This document shows positions 62,445-64,000 of a stretch of DNA of 64,000 bases, piece after piece (within the stretch, counting starts at the first letter, position 1; each line of letters begins with the position of its first letter). Both the position numbers and the translations under genes were made by a program. Source of the stretch: Rallus limicola (Eukaryota; Chordata; Aves; Gruiformes; Rallidae); NCBI GenBank assembly GCA_022605955.1, contig JAKCOZ010000009.1, positions 4,526,001-4,590,000 of the forward strand. The letters are read 5' to 3'. The notes below the pieces were generated by a model. The model did not search any database. It was not told the origin of the DNA and worked only from the letters and a program-made list of their open reading frames with translations.

Positions 62445-63209
62445 AGGGGTAGAGGAAGAAAAAAAAAAACAAACCCTGAGCAAGACATATATTATTGTTT
62501 ATAATCTGCTTTATTCAGCCAAACCGCTCCCGGCAGCCCTGCGGATTGCTGCTTAAATCCCCCAGTGCCTTTAACTACCGATACAGAAAGTGGTTAATGT
62601 GCATTCGGCCTAAGCTTGGCATCTACTCCAGGAAATCACTTTAATTGAGAAGCATTAAATGTTAAAATGATTAAAATACAGAAAGCCAACATACCGGTGC
62701 CCATGGAGGGGCTTGGACCCCCTCCTCACCCCCACCCACCCACTGCACAGCTCTCCCATCTCACCTGCACCTGCTGAGCGCAGCAGTGGTACGGCCGGGC
62801 GATGGAGGTAGGGCAGGGGTGCTGCGGGCACCTTAGGGTGCCATGGGGCAGGGATGGAGATGCCCACCCCAAAACCACCCACTGAAAGCCACAGCACAAC
62901 TACCAGTATTGCTTGTCCCTTCCAGGGATGCCAGCTCCTCAGCCGACCAAGACCCCGGGCATCTCGACTCACGCCCCCCCCGCCCCAAGAGCCGAGGGTG
63001 CCAGAGCAGGCAGTACCAATGGCCACTGAGGAAGAAAATCCCAAAGCCAGCAGCTGCTAAAGAGCATCCCGAGTTTATTTGCCATCGCTCTCCCTCGAGG
63101 CGAGGGGGGTGACCGTACACATCTCATGCCGATGCACAGGAGGCCCAAATTCAGGGGGAGTTTGGGAGGGAGGGGGATTTCTCCCCAAACACATGGCAAT
63201 AAATAAGGT

Positions 63210-63215
63210 TTTATT
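63210..63215 (-). terminator. Candidate minus-strand polyadenylation signal
   Basis: TTTATT on the plus strand reads AATAAA on the minus strand. Beyond it in the minus direction lies gccatgtgtttgggg (plus 63184-63198), a GT-rich element at a suitable distance. It could end a convergent transcript entering from the right, but a chance match is possible. Confidence 0.35.
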
Positions 63216-64000
63216 CTTTGAATGTTTTTTTTTATTATTATTATTTTTTTTGTTGGGTTTTGTTTTTCTTCCCCCCAGGAAACAAGACTCTCACTTTCCA
63301 ACCTGTACAAAATTTACACAGCGAGGGGAGGAGGCACTGGGCCTTGTGGAGGGGGATGAGAACAGCAGGCACGGCTCTCCCCCCTGCAGGCCCCCTCCCC
63401 AGCAGCCACCCATGGTGCCTGGTGAAGCCAGAGGCTTGGCACAAAACAGCACCCAAGGCTGGGAGTGGGGAGGTGGGACAAGGAGGGACAGGGACGTACC
63501 AGTGATGTGCTTTCTTGTGTGGCTTTTTTTTACTATTTTTATTCTTTCTTCTCCCTTTGTTATCAGAGCCCCCCGCCCCCAACCCTTCCCAGCCTCTGGT
63601 AGCCCCCAGCAGACCAGATCCACCCCCAAGCCCACGCTGAAGGGCAGTTGGGACCATCAGCATCACCCTCGAGCTGGGGGTGATGATGGCAGGGATCCCA
63701 CAGCCAGGGAATCCCCGCAGGGCCAGAGCAGCAAGCGTGGAGCTGGATGTTACCTATTGGGTTGAACGTCTTTAGCCTGGCAAGGGCAGGGGGTGGGCTG
63801 AGGGTGTGGGATGCAAGCTGTGCTCAGGGAGACAGGCAGCCAGGGTTGTGGGTTTAGAGGAAGGGACCAATGCTGGGTGGGCCTGGCCAGGAGCAGACCC
63901 CCACAGGGCTCACAGGCTGTGCTAAAACCACCGCGGTCCCCCCCAGCTGCCTACACACACTCCCAGTTCTGGTGGCCCCACAGTGCCTGAGGAGGAGGCT

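Larger units (their letters stand above)
61351..64000. other. Downstream region, possibly 3' UTR of a convergent gene (LHX4 by synteny)
   Basis: No coding sequence is recognised. In mammals ACBD6 and LHX4 are neighbours with facing 3' ends, so an LHX4 3' UTR on the minus strand is the natural expectation here; this is inference from synteny only. Minus-strand AATAAA words occur at 62510-62515, 63074-63079 and 63210-63215. The stretch also holds a 20-G run (62425-62444), an ATT/T-rich patch (63227-63250), and an AT-rich block at about 62470-62690 that differs from its GC-rich neighbours. Long open frames such as 63079-63765 look like chance frames. Confidence 0.5.

Noticed and set aside
63079..63765. 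Open frame of 228 codons in the downstream region
   Set aside because: It contains a homopolymeric Phe/Leu stretch from a T-rich tract and proline/glycine-rich noise, and is not recognisable as LHX4 or anything else.

Overview
This window is animal nuclear DNA, almost certainly from a bird. It has spliced exons with GT-AG borders, nine CR1 LINE 3' fragments, one solo ERVL-type LTR and a low overall repeat load. The LTR starts TGTCCTGGTTTCA and ends TGAAACCACGACA, a type I associate with Neoaves; I infer a non-galliform bird from that, with modest confidence.

One protein-coding gene is visible: the 3' half of ACBD6 (acyl-CoA-binding domain containing 6), on the + strand. Four coding exons can be placed to the base: 12813-12918, 18897-18986, 56812-56842 and 60747-60901. 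They splice in frame and encode the last 126 whole residues, which are the ankyrin-repeat region and the C-terminus. The exons for the N-terminal acyl-CoA-binding domain must lie left of base 1, because 12813 begins inside a split codon behind a splice acceptor. The 3' UTR runs from 60902 to about 61350, with an AATAAA signal at 61332.

Layout: 1-12812 is the end of an upstream intron. 12919-18896 is a 6.0 kb intron. 18987-56811 is a 37.8 kb intron that carries most of the transposon fossils. 56843-60746 is a 3.9 kb intron. 61351-64000 is downstream sequence. By synteny with mammals, LHX4 should lie to the right on the minus strand, so the last 2.6 kb may hold its 3' UTR, but no LHX4 coding sequence is visible.

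The introns contain CR1 copies of at least two subfamilies, a strongly decayed older LINE with traces of reverse transcriptase, three MIR-like SINE relics, the solo LTR, microsatellites, and several long poly-G tracts that all lie on the ACBD6 sense strand. I found no RNA gene, CRISPR array, operon or second intact protein gene, and nothing I can defend as a new biological system. Nearly all other open reading frames are chance frames in noncoding DNA or are transposon-derived.
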